A stretch of DNA of 64,000 nt from Ursus arctos (GCF_023065955.2 NW_026622985.1:456001-520000), one strand, 5' to 3'; positions 36,697-49,378 are shown, counted from the stretch's first letter. A program made the numbers and translations. Notes: generated by a model from the letters alone, not told the origin.

Positions 36697-37599
36697 TTAT
36701 AGAACCCCCCTTAATATCTCCTGTAGGGCTGGTTTCATGGTTATGAAATTAGTCAATGACTGGCAATTCTGGAAGTTCTTTATCTCTCCATCAATTCTGA
36801 ATGACAGCCTTACTGGATAAAGGATGCTTGGCTGCATGTTTTTCTCTGAAAGAGCTTTAAACATGCCCCCCCAACCCTTTCTCTCATTCCAGGTCTGTGT
36901 AGACAGGTCTGACATAATTCTGATACCTTTGCCTTGGTACGTGAGAAATTTCTTTGCCCTGGCCACTTTCAATACTGTATCCTTGGATCTAATATTTGCG
37001 AATATGCACTATGATGTGACGTGGTGTAGATTTTTCATGGTTGAGCTTGGGAGGGGTCCTCTCTGCCTCTTGGACACCAATGTTTATTTCCCTTGCTATA
37101 TTAGGGAAGTTTTCAGCTACAATTTGTTCAAATATCTCTTCTAGACCTCTGTTTTTCTCCACCCCTTTGGGGATGCCAATGATTCTGACATTGGAATGTT
37201 TCATTAAGTCAGTAATCTCCCGTAACCTACATTTCTGAGCATGGACTTTTTGAGTCCAGATTCTATTCTAGCTTTCTCTTCTACTAACCCATCCTCCAAT
37301 TCACTGATACTTTCTTCTGCCTCATTCACCCTGGCTGTCAGAGCCTCTAGTTTTGACTGCATTTGGCTCATAGAATTTTTAATTTCTGCCAGATTCACTC
37401 TCATTTCCGCCCTTAGAGATTCTATATTCTCATTAACATTTTCATTAATACTTTTTTCAAGTCTACACATCATCCTGACCATTGTTACTCTGAACTCCAT
37501 TTCTGATAATTTGGTTATATCCATATCCCTTAGTTCTGTGGCAGAGGCCACAGACTCATTGTCTTTTTTTTGCTGGGGGGGATTTCTCTTTCTCGTCAT
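36697..37599 (-). pseudogene. LINE-1 ORF1 fragment of L1-B
   Basis: Starts with an intact ATG at 37599 (MTRKRNPPQQKKDNE), coiled coil to about 37240, RRM region at 37204-36989 (IIGIPKGVEKNRGLEEI), and C-terminal domain at 36972-36697. Two frame breaks, near 37204-37240 and 36975-36990. More decayed than the L1-A ORF1 but with the start codon retained. Confidence 0.87.
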
Positions 37600-38199
37600 T
37601 CTGATAAGGAGAGGTTGCAGGGTTGTCCAGAGCCCAAATTATTGACCGGGACCCAGGCCGTGCGCCCTTGTTTTATAGGGATCTTAGGGATGTGGGCTTC
37701 TTGATTTTTCAGCCTGCCTTCTGGGGGAGGGGCCTGCAGCACTGATACTCAGGCAACCCTGTTTGGGTAGAGTCTCCATGTCGCCTGCGAGGGGGGAGGG
37801 GGATGGGCACACTGTGAGCCGGTATTTCCAGGCTTTTGCTCTCTGGCGGCTTTCCCTGGCAGTTTGCTGTGTATTTTCTGAGAGTCAGAGCAGCAGTGGC
37901 CGAGTCTCAGCCTCTGTGTCAGAACAGAGGGGATCACGGGCCATTCTCCACTGATGTTCTGGCCACTTTAACTCTGATTTTGTTGTTGCTGCTCAACCCT
38001 GCAGCATCCCGGGATGTGTGCCCCACACCCGGTGTCCCAGCCCTCACTTCCAGGACCCGCACGTCTCTGTCCTTTGTGTTTCTAACATCGCCAGCTGCCC
38101 CCGCGTGCTCCTGGAGCTCCCGGTCTCAGTCTGGTTCCAGTGAGCGCACCAGAGTTCTTGTTTTCAGTCTGGTCGTGCCATTTTGCTGGCTTTAAAATT

Positions 38200-38455
38200 T
38201 GCAGCAGTCATGGGACTCCATCAGTGAAAGCAACCAAGGGCTCATGTGGGTGCATTTCTTCAGCCAACATCAACTGAGACCCCGCTGTGGGCCACGCTCC
38301 ATATTAGATGCTGGGAACAAGTTGGCTGTATCCTCAAGGTTCCCAGTGCATACGACACATGACAAGCTGCCCATAGAATGGCTCTGTCTTATTCATCCCT
38401 GTATCCCTCATGCCTCACACAGTGCCCAGCATATAGTAGGAGCTCAATAAACAGC
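38200..38455 (+). mobile_element. L2/MIR-like ancient repeat
   Basis: ctgagaccccgctgtgggcc then agatgctgggaacaag, and cacagtgcccagcatatagt followed by aggagctcaataaa, match the usual 3' wording of old L2/MIR-class elements. Confidence 0.6.
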
Positions 38456-38473
38456 AATTTCCTTGGAGAGTGG

Positions 38474-38690
38474 GACAGTGTGGCAGTCAAGTCTCTGGCA
38501 TTTGGAATCTGGGAACTTGGGTTTGAATTACAGCCTGTCCAGTTATGTGCTGTGCAGCTCTGGGCAGGTCACTTCATCTCTCTGAGACCCAGTTTCCTTG
38601 TGGGTAGGATGGGAACTTAGATCACAGGGCCTGTGGGGGGTTAAGGAGCTGATTTGTGAAAAGAGCCTGGCCCGTGCTCAGTGCTCAGAT
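38474..38690 (+). mobile_element. MIR SINE
   Basis: gtggcagtcaagtctctggc, gggaacttgggtttgaatta, ctgggcaggtcacttcatct, ctgagacccagtttccttgt: an almost complete MIR in plus orientation. Confidence 0.8.
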
Positions 38691-39507
38691 TACACCTACT
38701 TGGAGTTAATGTGGTCACCGTAATGTCAGCGAGTTCTGGCAAACAATCCAGTCTCCATTCACTTTCTGGAATGTGAGAAGGGCTGACAGACCGCCTCTGT
38801 GTCATCCACACTAGGAACCACAAAATCAAAACTGGTGGTTGACCTTCCTTCCCTTCATCTCTCCTTCTTCCCTCCCACTCCCCTGCCGTGCTCTCCCATT
38901 TCAACTCCTCTCTCTGCTTGCTGCCCCCTCCTCCCGAAGAGAGCTACATTCAGGTAGGAATCCAGGGAGGAGGTTTCCAGGAGCAGTTTGGCTCACCGGC
39001 TGCTTTGCAGACAGGTGGGAGACTGGGGTTGTGAAATCAGAGAGAAGTAAATATGTGTGATGTTTGTCTTGTTTTCTTCATATATCAATGACAAAATAGT
39101 AGGAGATATTATGTGGATGGGTTTCAGGTGTGCTCTGCTATTTAAGATGATCTTTCCCTGAGACCTGCTCTTTCCTGCTCTGCGTCTGCCAAGCAGCAAA
39201 CCTGGCTCATGTTTGAATCTCGTGTGTTAGGAACTGAGCAGAGGAGTTACCGGGTCGGGTGTGGTATGACCCTTGCCAGAGGCGGTCTGGTGGGATACAG
39301 TCTGTCCTGCACACTTGAGCTGGAGACAGAGTGCTTCCCTGCGAGCCAGGTGAGGGAAGCCCCGGGGGCCGTCTCCCTCTGCACCTTCGGCTCTCAGACC
39401 AGCCCCTGCAGGGGCCGCCTTCAGGTCTGCCCTGGGCGAAAGGGTGCTTGCCAGGGAGGGCGGCACAGAGAATGTTCCCTTTGGGGCTCCCACACTGCTC
39501 CTGGGTC
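38691..39507. other. Intergenic, no gene supported
   Basis: Pyrimidine-rich tract at 38850-38935 followed by gaagagagctacattcag and a donor-like gtaggaatcc (38955). A second donor-like site, gagccaggtgaggg, is at 39346. No acceptor-donor pair yields a convincing exon. Confidence 0.4.
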
Positions 39508-40015
39508 CTGCTGCAGAAGTGAGGTGGGTGGCACGCCCTGGAGCACATCTCTATCCTCCTCTCCTTGCCCACATCCCCGGTCCTGGGATCAGAATAAAAC
39601 CTGCACTTGGCTCCGTGGGCAAGAGGCCCAGGTGCAGTGGCCCGGAGACCCTTCCCGGCTGGCGGGAATTCTAGAGGCCTGTGTGAAGTCTGCTGGGTTG
39701 GCTGCACACAATGGCTGTCACGGTCCCACTGAGCTCCTGGGACCGGCCAGACCCAGGACAGAGGCTCTGAGCACCAGAGCCAGAGTCCCTGCTCCTGTCA
39801 AACCTGCTGCTCCAGCTACACAGTGATGGGCCCGCTCCCCACCTCATGGTCACGGCCCACCCTAGGTCCTCCCCTCAGGCCTGCCCGGGGCCTCCCCAGT
39901 CCTTCCAGGGCTCGGCTCTCGGGGCAAACACTGGCAGGCACGGGTGTTGGTGGGGCCGCACCTGCTGTAGAGCCCCTGTCACTCCCCTGACAGAGGAGAG
40001 GAATTTGGACAGGTT
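39508..40015. repeat. Ancient duplicated block P, copy 1
   Basis: Aligns collinearly with 61978-62473. Shared landmarks: cctgcacttggctccrtggg, gggaattctagaggcctgtg, ggtcacggcccaccct and ggcctcccc followed by agtccttccag. Diverged by roughly a fifth by eye. It may be a segmental duplication or two copies of an undescribed repeat. Confidence 0.75.
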
Positions 40016-41284
40016 AGTTTCCTTTCTTGCCTCTGTGGAGACGTGTGGAGGGCCGCATCACCTCGTGGCAGCGTTTCTCAGGCTCTGGAGATGACTCGTG
40101 TACATGAGAACCAAATGAAGCACTCAGATGGGAAGGAAATTCCATGCAGTGCGAATTCAGAATATGTTAAGCAATTAGGATTAAAATTGCATACATTTCA
40201 CTTTCCACTTTTGTAAAAAAAAATAAAACAAATACAACTTGTATTATAGTTGAAAAAGCAGTGTCTTCTGTCCCCTCTTCTTGCGGGAATATATAAAGGC
40301 ATAAGAGTAATGATGCTAACATGAGGTGTACTGATTGGCTTTTACCTGAAAGTCACAGGCAGGGTTTGATGATGAGTGAGGAAGAAGAAGGAATGTGAGC
40401 AAGGAAAAGAGGGTAGTTTCAGGTTTCTGTCCATTGTGCAGGTGCCGGTGTCAGGATGGGTCGTACTGCAGGTGGGGGGGGGGCAGGGTCCCCACTCTCA
40501 GCCTCTGTCATCAGACTCCCTCTCCTCACAGGCCCAGAGGGTGGGACTTGTCCTTTCTCACCTGGAGTTATGTACATTAACTTCCCCAGTGGGAGCTTTG
40601 CATAGAGAGGATATTCCCTGCCTTCCCCTGGGACCGTGGTGAAGCTTCCTTGCCCACAGGATAGTTTCTGGACTGGAAAGTTGGGTTGGACTCTGTGTTT
40701 CAGCAGCTCACTTAGCAGGGCCCAATTCCTTCCTCTTGTCCCTGGACGTGCGTCCCAGAACCCAGGACTCCAGATCCCTGATCTTGGACACCAGCTCCCC
40801 CAACTGACCCTGTGTCTTGATCTCATTCTTCTGAGTGACCACAGAGCAGAAGGGACACGACAAACCTTTCCCATGGGGCTCCTTTGGCCATGAATTGATG
40901 CACTAGTGGCTGCGGATATAAGCACAGTTTAGGTACATAGCTTTTTCTAGATAACCTAGGCAGATGAGACATTTGCTTCGTTCTTTAAAATGTTCGGCCA
41001 GACCCACTCTTGGGAATAAGAAGTATACTGGAGTTTCCTAATGACCCAAATGACCATGAGGGCTTGAGGTTTTATCCTCTTTACTTGCATAGACCTGTCA
41101 TGTACCTAGTATTTCTCATTCCTCTACAAGGATATGGCCTACAGCATAATACAAATATGAATATGAATATAAATATAAATAAATGACTCTTGGCCCGGAA
41201 CTTCTGATATCTGAGATGCTATTTAGGATAAATGGTGCAATTGGTCTTTCAGCTTTGACCTGAGCTGGTGAAATGAACCAGATC
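40016..41284. other. Intergenic; no gene supported
   Basis: Contains AT-rich sequence at 40100-40260 and a G-run near 40473. Part of 40742-40880 is an inverted relative of 45085-45180. An open plus frame at 40376-40642 shows no domain. Confidence 0.45.
40742..40880 (-). repeat. Inverted repeat arm, partner of 45085-45180
   Basis: Read on the minus strand it gives tgctctgtggtcactcagaa, gaatgagatca, and tggtgtccaagatcagggat followed by ctggag; the plus strand at 45085-45180 matches it in order. It could be two oppositely oriented copies of an old LTR-type element; the family is not identified. Confidence 0.6.
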
Positions 41285-41592
41285 TGGGGTGTCCGATATC
41301 GTAGCCACCAACTACCCGTGGCCTTCGAGCACCTGGAAATCAGCTCACCTGAATTGAGATGTGCTCTGAGTGTAAAATGCACACTAGTTGCTGAAACCAG
41401 AATAAGAAAGAGAACTTAAATTATTTTATTGAGATTTTTTAAAACACTGTCTCATTGACGTAAATGCATGTTGGAGTGATACCATTTTTCCAATTACAAT
41501 TCTTTTGACTTTTCTCCTTTTACTGTGTGTAATGTGGCTACTAGAAAAGTTATGATTGATGCAGGTGGGTCACATTAGACGTCTGCCAGACG
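41285..41592. mobile_element. Ancient DNA-transposon-like repeat
   Basis: gtgtccgatatcgtagccac, gagatgtgctctgagtgtaa and gtaatgtggctactagaaaa resemble a widespread old mammalian non-autonomous repeat whose termini include a gtagccac/gtggctac inverted pair. The exact family name is uncertain. Confidence 0.5.
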
Positions 41593-43326
41593 CTGCCAGA
41601 CTCGGCTCAGAGAGCCTCCAGCTCGGGGAGCTGGTCCCACCTGGCCGCCACTCAGACCCGGAGCAGCAGCCGAGGGGTGGAAGCAGTCAATGGGGAGCTC
41701 AGTTCAGCATCTCATCTTGGGACAGTCCAAGCTATGATCTGGTTAAGGAAAAGGAAGACTTGATCAGCTCTCCAGCATGGGTATTGAAAATCTAGTCCTT
41801 CCCACAGCTCCGGGAGCAGAGAGCCTGAGTGCCCCCAGTGTCTCTAGGTGCACATGCTGTGCTTGGAATTGAGTTGGGCTCAGAAACGCTTGCTGTATTA
41901 GTAAAATACTTCATTCCCCAGACTTTGCTCTCTCATATTTGCCTTTTGTAGAACCCTGAGAAGTTAAAAACAAAATTGCACAAGATTGGGTGTGTCCTCT
42001 GTGAGATTCTTCTCGGGTCTCCCACTCCCTCCAAAGGGGACTCAGTTCTGGAACAAGAATGATCCACAAGGGGCACTTTCTGTGAAAGTGTTCTCTTCCC
42101 ACCTACCATACCAGCATTCACCTCTTGAATCTGATTCATTTTAATTTAATTCTAGGAGAAAAGCGATTTGCTAATGACAGAAAGTTTGTGCCACAAACGG
42201 TTTTATTCAGCATTGACCAAAATTTCAAAGGGAGCTACACGTTCAGAAAATTTGAATTTGAGTATTTACAAATCTCAAGAATTGCCTGTGGCCAATAAGT
42301 ATAATTTTTTTCTTGTCTTCTGGACAAAATCAGTCATGTATTTAACTTCATCAACATTACTCCATATATATTACTCCATATATACACTTGTAAAAATTCA
42401 TGCTTCATCATTAATCCACACCATGGAAGGTAAAATTCCAATTTCAACTCGAGTCATATTTTGTTAAGATTAAAGCCTTCAGCTTTACTAATTAATAGTC
42501 ACCCGTCACTAATATCGGTACAAATTATCTTTCACTTTAGCTCTGCTATTTAGAACACGCAGGTCCAGACTGATGGACACACAACCTATTTGCTAAGGAA
42601 TCATGGGGAACCAAGCAAGGGGGATGGCATTTGGCTCTGCTTCGTTCCCATCCTCTGAGATGGATTCTTCACGTTGATTTTATTGCCACTCAGTGACTAA
42701 AAAAAGAAATCTCTTATTGGTACCATGTTTTATTGCACAGTGAAATATAAAAATACAGGTGTATCAAAACCTTGAAGCCAAATATATGTGAGATTCAAAA
42801 TATGGGAAGGTCATAACAACAGTTCATAAATTATACATATTTTAAATATCCTTTTTGGCGAACCCTCAGAGAAATTTGAGAGGTTTTTGTTGTTGTGCCT
42901 CACTTATTTTGTGTTTTTCTCTTCAAATAGAGAAAGCCCTGGTGGATTTTCGGGCTTGAGTGACACCTGAACTTTTGGTGAGTCCAGTGGTCGCAAACAC
43001 AGCCGGCCGCTAGGTGGTGCTGCGTCTGAAACTATGCCAGCTCTTCCCTCTTCCCTGTCCCCACCCAGGCTTACCCTCTCCTCCATTCTACTATCCGAAA
43101 TGCCCAGCAGAGGGCAAGGACCCATCTGATTCCACAACTGCTCAGTTTAGTAAACATTTCTGTCTCTTGATAATGAGGGGTATCTTCACCACCAGCTCCT
43201 CACAAGACTACTAAAAATTAGAGCAGTTTAAACTCATAGGTAAATGTTCAGCCTGCCTTCTTTCTGGAAACCTTTATCCTTTTTATAGGGAGGAGAGCGG
43301 CAGAGGAAGAGGGAGAGAGAGAATCT
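41593..43326. other. Intergenic; no gene supported
   Basis: Unique-looking, mixed-composition DNA. No open frame with recognisable content. At 43290-43326 a GA-rich patch before the next SINE may be the stump of an older SINE. Confidence 0.45.
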
Positions 43327-43534
43327 TTTTTTATTTTGTTTTATTTTAAAGATTTTATTTATTTATTTGACCGAGAAAGAGACAGCCAGAGAGAGAGGGA
43401 ACACAAGCAGGGGGAGTGGGAGAGGAAGAAGCAGGCTTCCAGGGAAGGAGCCTGATGCGGGTCTCCATCCCATAATGCCGGATCATGCCCTGAGTCGAAG
43501 GCAGAGGCTTAATGACTGCGCTACCCAGGCGCCC
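43327..43534 (-). mobile_element. Carnivore SINE (young subfamily)
   Basis: Reverse SINE: ttattttaaagattttattt, gagagagagggaacacaagc, cataatgccggatcatgccc, ctacccaggcgcccc. No clear target-site duplication is seen; an older GA-rich stump borders its tail. Confidence 0.93.
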
Positions 43535-43764
43535 CTGTGTGTTCATTTTTTAGCACTAGAAAGGACATTTAGTTAAGACCCATTAGGTATTTCCACTTTA
43601 AGGATGAAAGGATTTCAGGAAACAATAGCATTTAAATCACAGATGATCCTGCCATTCAGCTGTCCAGGTGATCTCCCTCTGGGAAGCCACCATGAAGTAG
43701 TTCGAAGAGGCAAGCCAATGTCCTGTCTGCCTAGCCTTTCTGGGGAAGTGCTTTGTGGAAAATT

Positions 43765-43803
43765 TAAAAACAAACAAACAAACAAATAAATAAATAAATA
43801 AAT
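43765..43803. repeat. (AAAC)n(AAAT)n microsatellite
   Basis: Tetranucleotide run changing from caaa to taaa units, following aatttaaaaa. Confidence 0.9.
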
Positions 43804-44309
43804 TTCTGGTTCCTGGCACAGGACTCCTAAATCCTTGCAGTTTCCTGAGGGATAGGAGAGCCTTTTGTTAGTCATAAAATCTCCAACAGACCTCTCCAGA
43901 GTTTAGGCTAAAGAGCTTACATAGGGCGGGGCCCAGAAATGGCATCACAGTGGGGCTGGTCACCAGAAGGACCAAACTGGGAGTCAAGGATTGGAAATTT
44001 CAGCCCCAGCCACTGGCCATCTGTGAGGGGAGGGGGCTGAAGGTTGGGTTATAAAGAGTCTTGAACAAGAGGTTGGTGAACACATTAATATTGTGGAAAA
44101 GTGATTTTCCCCCAGAGAGGGCGTGGAAGCTCTCCACACTCCCCACCCCCTTTAGGCCTTCCTTGCTACACGCATCTCTTCCATTGGGCATTTCCTGAGT
44201 TGTATTCTTTATAATAAACTGCTCGATGTAAGTAAAGTGTTTTACTGACTTCTGAGTTGATCTTTTTTCCCCTCCATTCACATAACTTTTATTACAGTGT
44301 ATTTATAAT
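43804..44309. other. Intergenic; no gene supported
   Basis: No recognisable coding or repeat content apart from a short A/T-rich end before the L1 fragment at 44310. The open minus-strand frame at 44000-44281 has no domain. Confidence 0.4.
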
Positions 44310-44800
44310 TGTTTTTTCCTTTTTTAAAATTTAAATTCAATTAGGCAGCATATAGTACATCGTTAGTTTCAGATGTAGTGTTCAATAATATATCATTTGC
44401 GTACACCCCCCAGTGCTCATCGCATCACGCACCCCCCTTAATGCCCATCACCCAATTACCTCATCCCCCCACCCACCTCACCTCCAGCAACCCTCAGTTT
44501 GTTTCATATACTTAAATGTCTCTCATGGTTTTTCTCCCTCTCCGATGACCTCCAGTTCATTTTCCCTCCCTTCCCCTATGATCCTCTGCACTGTTTCTTA
44601 GAGTATACCTATGAGTGAAACCATATACTTGTCTTTCTCTGACTGCTGTGTTTCACTCAGTATAATACACTCCAGTTCCGTCCAGGTCAATGTAAGTGGT
44701 AAGAATTCATCCTTTCGAATGGCTGAGTCATATTCCTTTGTATACAAGGAGCCCATCTTCTTTATCCATCCACTTGTGGATGTGAGTCATTCTAGTGAAA
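44310..44800 (-). mobile_element. LINE-1 3'-end fragment
   Basis: Reverse L1 3'UTR: aaatttaaattcaattaggc, agcatatagtacatcgttag, agtgctcatcgcatcacgca, then gtctctcatggtttttctcc and the end of ORF2 near 44800. 5'-truncated. Confidence 0.88.
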
Positions 44801-45084
44801 TTATCAACCCTAAGGAGGGGGTCTGAGGGAATACCTGACCTTGTGGTTGGGCAGAAGTGTGGGTAGCTTGAACACCCCATTTGTGACTGGCCTCTGCAGT
44901 AGGGACAGACTTGTGGGACTGAGCACTGAAATCCGTGGAGTATGAATTGAATTGTTGGAGAACTTGGGGAGTTGGTTGTGTTTGGTGTCAGGAAATAGAG
45001 CACACGGGTGTACTTGAAACATGAACACATCTCCTCCCTCCACTGCACCAATTGACTGCATAAAGCCCCCCCCCCCCCATGGGG

Positions 45085-45180
45085 GTCCTCTGTGCTCTGT
45101 GGTCTCTTGGAAGAATGGAGTCAGGTTCGACTGGCAGTAGGGGAAGTTGGTTTCCAAGATCAAAGATCTGGAGCCTAGCT
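45085..45180 (+). repeat. Inverted repeat arm, partner of 40742-40880
   Basis: tgtgctctgtggtctcttgg, gaagaatggagtcag and ttggtttccaagatcaaaga followed by tctggag correspond in order to the reverse complement of 40742-40880. The arms are about 4.3 kb apart. Confidence 0.6.
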
Positions 45181-45387
45181 GAGAGCTATTCCCTAGGTGA
45201 AGCCACGGATGCCGAAACGACCCTACTGCCCCCTTCCTCACTAAGGAGTCAGAGATTGTGATATCACAGTTGGTTCCCCACGAAAGGTGGGAATTATCTG
45301 ACTTTGGGCATTTTATGGGCCTGTGCCCCTCAGTCCCAAGTGCAGAGTAGAGTGACCTGGTAGGTCTCTGATAAAGACTGACAGTTG

Positions 45388-45589
45388 GGGGCGCCTGGGT
45401 GGCACAGCGGTTAAGCGTCTGCCTTCGGCTCAGGGCATGATCCCGGCGTTCTGGGATCGGGTCCCACATCAGGCTCCTCCACTATGGGCCTGCTTCTTCC
45501 TCTCCCACTCCTCCTGCTCGTGTTCCCTCTCTTGCTGGCTGTCTCTATCTCTGTCAAATAAATAAATAAAATCTTAAAAAAAAAAAAAA
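45388..45589 (+). mobile_element. Carnivore SINE, ursid-like subfamily, 15-bp target-site duplication
   Basis: Plus-oriented and nearly complete: gcgcctgggtggcacagcgg, ttaagcgtctgccttcggct, ctggctgtctctatctctgt, aaataaataaataaaatctt, A-run. Flanks aaagactgacagttg (45373-45387) and aaagactgacggttg (45590-45604) differ at one base. Confidence 0.95.
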
Positions 45590-45604
45590 AAAGACTGACG
45601 GTTG

Positions 45605-48176
45605 AGTCCTGCTCTGGACACAAGTGATCCACCCGACAGAGTCCATTATCAGGAAAGATCGGTTTCTTGTGAGACATCTATTCTTTGGAGGAGCGATTGC
45701 CTCATACACTCTTCCTTTCCTGTTGCTTCCCCACCTCCTTTGGGCTCTTGATTGGTGCCCTGTGGAAGGTCTCCCTGCCACGCCAAACCTCAGGTGGAAT
45801 CTATTCCCTATGGAAAGCACCTGCCTCGACTCTTGATTTCCCTCACAAGACACATAACACAGTCTCATCCTTTTTCTTGGCTTTGTGGGGGAAAAATGAT
45901 ACTACTAATGTGTGTCTTAACCTTTTGATATGGAAAAGGATGTGGCTACCCCAGAGTGCAAAAACAAAATTAAAGTCTTCAAAAATCACAATGCCCCCTA
46001 TGTCTGGTCTTGCTTATTTCCCTCCTTACAACATTTTTACTGATTCACTGCTTAATGATCGTGAGACAAGGTCTCTCTTATAGGCATCATTAATTGAGTC
46101 CTGAGTTCGATGTTCAGGACAGATTTCTGTGGGAAGGTTTATTGACTGTGGAAAGAGCAGAGATAAGCCACTGAAATGCAGAAGGAATATGTGGGCCTCT
46201 TCTATGTCCAGGCTCTGCATTCTGACCAGTGGCTGAATTTGTTTTTTCTCTCCAATGGGTATGACCTCAGATGTAGATACACCCAATGACAACCTCATGG
46301 TTTCTGCTACCCTGAGGAGTGTCCAAAGTGGGCATTCGGTTCAGATAGAATCCGAAAGAGGTGCTGAGAGGTTCAGCTACACAACTGGCATCATGGACTC
46401 CCCTTGGTTGCCCTCTGGCCACCCTACTGGGAAGTAGATCTGGGGAACATGCAAAGAATAGATGTGGGCATTTGCAAAGAATCTGTTCACTAACTCAGGA
46501 ATTTCCAACTGCCTGCAAAACTTGGATTCTGGATTGTGGATTTGAGAAATAGAAAGCCCTCATTTATTTATTGGCACTGGGCCTAGGGCTGCTCTTTTCA
46601 TGGACCCCAAGTTCTACCTAGTGGGGATCATCCTGGGTGTGGATATTTAAAACCTTTCATTTTCTAACGTCAGCGTTGTGTCCTGGATGAATTCCTAACC
46701 TTGTGACCAGGTTTACCAAAGCAGTACTTTACCAAAGTAAAGGGGTTGTTTTATGCCATTATTTTCTGGGGCCTGACCTCACGAATCTGAGATCATGACC
46801 TGAGCCAAAATTCAGGGTCCAAGGATTCACCAGGTTCCCCAACTACAAACACTTTTTTACCATGTATTGTAGTTGCTTGGTTAAGTCCATGGCACTCGGT
46901 TTTATTCTAAAAAGTTTCCTTCTTTATGTATATTTGGAGCTTGTTCCTTCCGTTTCCATTGCTACTTTTCACGAACAGATCAAAATCCTGTGTCTATTGA
47001 GTGCCCATCCATGAGCCAGAACACACACTGAACCCTGCATTTTGGGGAGTATTTAAAATACTTCATTTAGAAAAGTACTAGTTGTATGTATTGCCCTCAA
47101 CCCGTTCACTATTACAGAAATGCAGTGGTGAAAATACAGTGATATTTCCTCCCTCATTATTCAGGGAAGAGTCTGCTTTACATACGCATACTGACCAAGA
47201 AATTCACAAAGGTTGAGAGGTAACTAAGTACGTCCTCTCAGCTATACACAGAGAAAAATCAGGTAGTATGCATAGATGGTGAGAGAATGACATAATTTCA
47301 TTAGTATATGCTTAGAGAAATATGATTTGAAGAATGGAATTTCTGTGAACACTGCTCTTCATTTCATCTGGGACCCATTTTAAACTTTGTTCTAGAAATG
47401 TCTGGTGACTCCGGAGGATAGAATGGGTGGGGATGGTGTTTTAAATCAAGAGTGGGACCTCTATTTATTCTCAATCTGTTTTTCTTTTCCCTCTTCACCC
47501 TGAAGTTTGGCTAGTGACTCTATTTGGGGGGGGGGTGGCAGGTCATCCCCCCTCATGTCGTTTATTTTCAAAAAAAAAAAAAAGAGTGAGAATGTGTGAG
47601 ACTGGGGTTCAACTTTTGAAACAAAGCGTTTACTCTACCATGCCCCCCTTGTCTGTGAAGACAGGCCCCTGTTGACACCAGAAGTTGGCCACTGTGCAGC
47701 TGCATTGACTCTGAAACGTCTATGATGACACTGTCGCCATGGTGACTTGAGCCACACCTCTGCTGTCCTTTCCAGCTGGGACTCTTTGAGCTGCCCCATT
47801 CCTGCGGATTGGTGTTTGCTCTGCTGCTCCAACTCAGAATGGGAAATTGCTGTGGTTCCTGCTGTGGTTCCTGCTGTGGTTCCTGCTGTGATGATATGTT
47901 CATAATGATCTTCTGAATGCTGTTTGCTATCACTCAGTTAACTCTTTCTCAAACCATTTTTCTCATCATTGAAAATTTCCTCTCTCCCAATTTCATCTAC
48001 ATATGTTTTATAGTTTTGTTTTATCGCTTGATTTCTACTGTTGGCGGTTCTACTGAGCTAGCAGCCTTGGTTTTTGTCCTCCATGGAGAACAATGGACTA
48101 CTTCCTATGATATCCTGCACCCCTCATTTGTCACCCCTAGGTTCTCAAGGGGGGAAAATACGGCAGTGTCTATGTT
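45605..48176. other. Intergenic; old repeat scraps, no gene supported
   Basis: Contains a decayed reverse SINE head near 46775-46845 (gatcatgacctgagccaaaa), an A-run near 47571, a G-run near 47527 and a 12-bp tandem repeat at 47841-47886. Short open frames such as 46255-46437 show no domain. Confidence 0.45.
47841..47886. repeat. 12-bp tandem repeat, about 3.5 copies
   Basis: Unit gctgtggttcct repeated without error. On the minus strand it reads as QEPQ-type tetrapeptides inside a 121-codon open frame (47568-47933), with no other support for coding. Confidence 0.9.
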
Positions 48177-48188
48177 CATTTAAGTTTG

Positions 48189-48380
48189 TTTTTTTTATTT
48201 TATTTATTTATTCAACAGAGATAGAGACAGCCAGCGAGAGAGGGAACACAAGCAGGGGGAGTGGGAGAGGAAGAAGCAGGCTCATAGCAGAAGAGCCTGA
48301 TGTGGGGTTCGATCCCATAATGCTGGGATCATGCCCTGAGCCGAAGGCAGACGCTTAACTGCTCTGCCACCTAGGCGCCC
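48189..48380 (-). mobile_element. Carnivore SINE (young subfamily)
   Basis: Reverse SINE: ttttatttatttattcaaca, gagatagagacagccagcga, cataatgctgggatcatgcc, gccacctaggcgcccc. Target-site repeat catttaagttt (48177-48187) and cgtttaagttt (48383-48393). Confidence 0.93.
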
Positions 48381-49378
48381 CTCGTTTAAGTTTTTTTAAG
48401 CATCCTAAATTCTATATTCACATTATGCATTTCTGAAATTTAGAGTGAACCCAGAAAGGTTGATATGATTGTTTTCTCAGTGTCTTACAGTGTCTGCCCT
48501 GTACCATTCATCCCCAAAGGGGTATGGATTTCAGGATTTGGGGGACATGTGGGTTCGTTCCTATCAACAGTTGCCCCAAAGAAATCCTCAGAATATGAGA
48601 GTCTACATTTCAATTTATGACCCCCAAACACACATTTCCATTTCTAAGAACTTTGGGTGTTATCCAAAATGACATTTTCTAGAGATTTCAATGGTATGCT
48701 ACCACCCGTCCCATTCAGCGCCTCAGACGCAAGTATGGTGACAATAGCATGACCTTTTTTTCTCGGTGACGCAATGAATAGCCGGTCTTTAATATATGGT
48801 GAAAGATGGGTAACTGGTTAATGGATCGAGTTAGTGAGTGATCGATAACCAAGTACACAGATTATTAGTGATGCACAAAGAAAAATAGGTGATGTAGACA
48901 CAATAACAGAGACACACACATTATATATATATAAGTATATATGTATATATAGATGATTGCATACATTTGCACATAGGATTGTAGCTTGAAAACAGAACGT
49001 GTCTACATTAAAGTGGTTTTGATGTAATGTGTTTCTTAGTTCTCCTGAACTTTCATCCAGATATCTTCCCAAAAGCTAAGCTATGTTGTTTTTTTTCTAT
49101 GAGTTGACAAGGGTCTCAGGAACTCCTAGTTTGTTTGGAGGCACTTCTATTTGTGTGAGGAATAAATAATGCAAGATGGCATTGTTTCACATGTTTGAAA
49201 ACACAAGACTTTGTAACAGTGACCCTCCCTTCCTTTACACTGGGATTCATCTCATTTGATCTGCTGACCTTAAGACAGGCAACTGGAACATTCTAGAGAA
49301 CAGTCATGGATATTTGTGGACAAGGGCCCCAGAGAGTGGATTCAGGGAGACAGCAATAGATTTGCTCGTTTGCTTTTT

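Larger units (their letters stand above)
34361..38165 (-). mobile_element. LINE-1 truncated at both ends (L1-B)
   Basis: Minus-strand L1 closely related to L1-A. Its 3' side is missing: L1 text begins at 34361 (tgatggatcccctaatttct), equivalent to L1-A near 11342, directly at the end of duplication copy 2. Its 5' side stops near 38165 inside the 5'UTR, about 0.5 kb short of the full start. It has no SINE at the site occupied in L1-A and keeps the spacer between ORF1 and ORF2. Confidence 0.92.

Noticed and set aside
40441..40470. Another B-like exon after tttctgtccattgtgcag
   Set aside because: The GT that follows gives a length incompatible with the 25-nt B exons, and neither the flanks nor a neighbouring A exon match.
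47568..47933. Minus-strand frame with EPQQ repeats
   Set aside because: The repeats are a plain 12-bp DNA tandem repeat and the C-terminus is translated from a poly(A) tract; nothing else supports coding.
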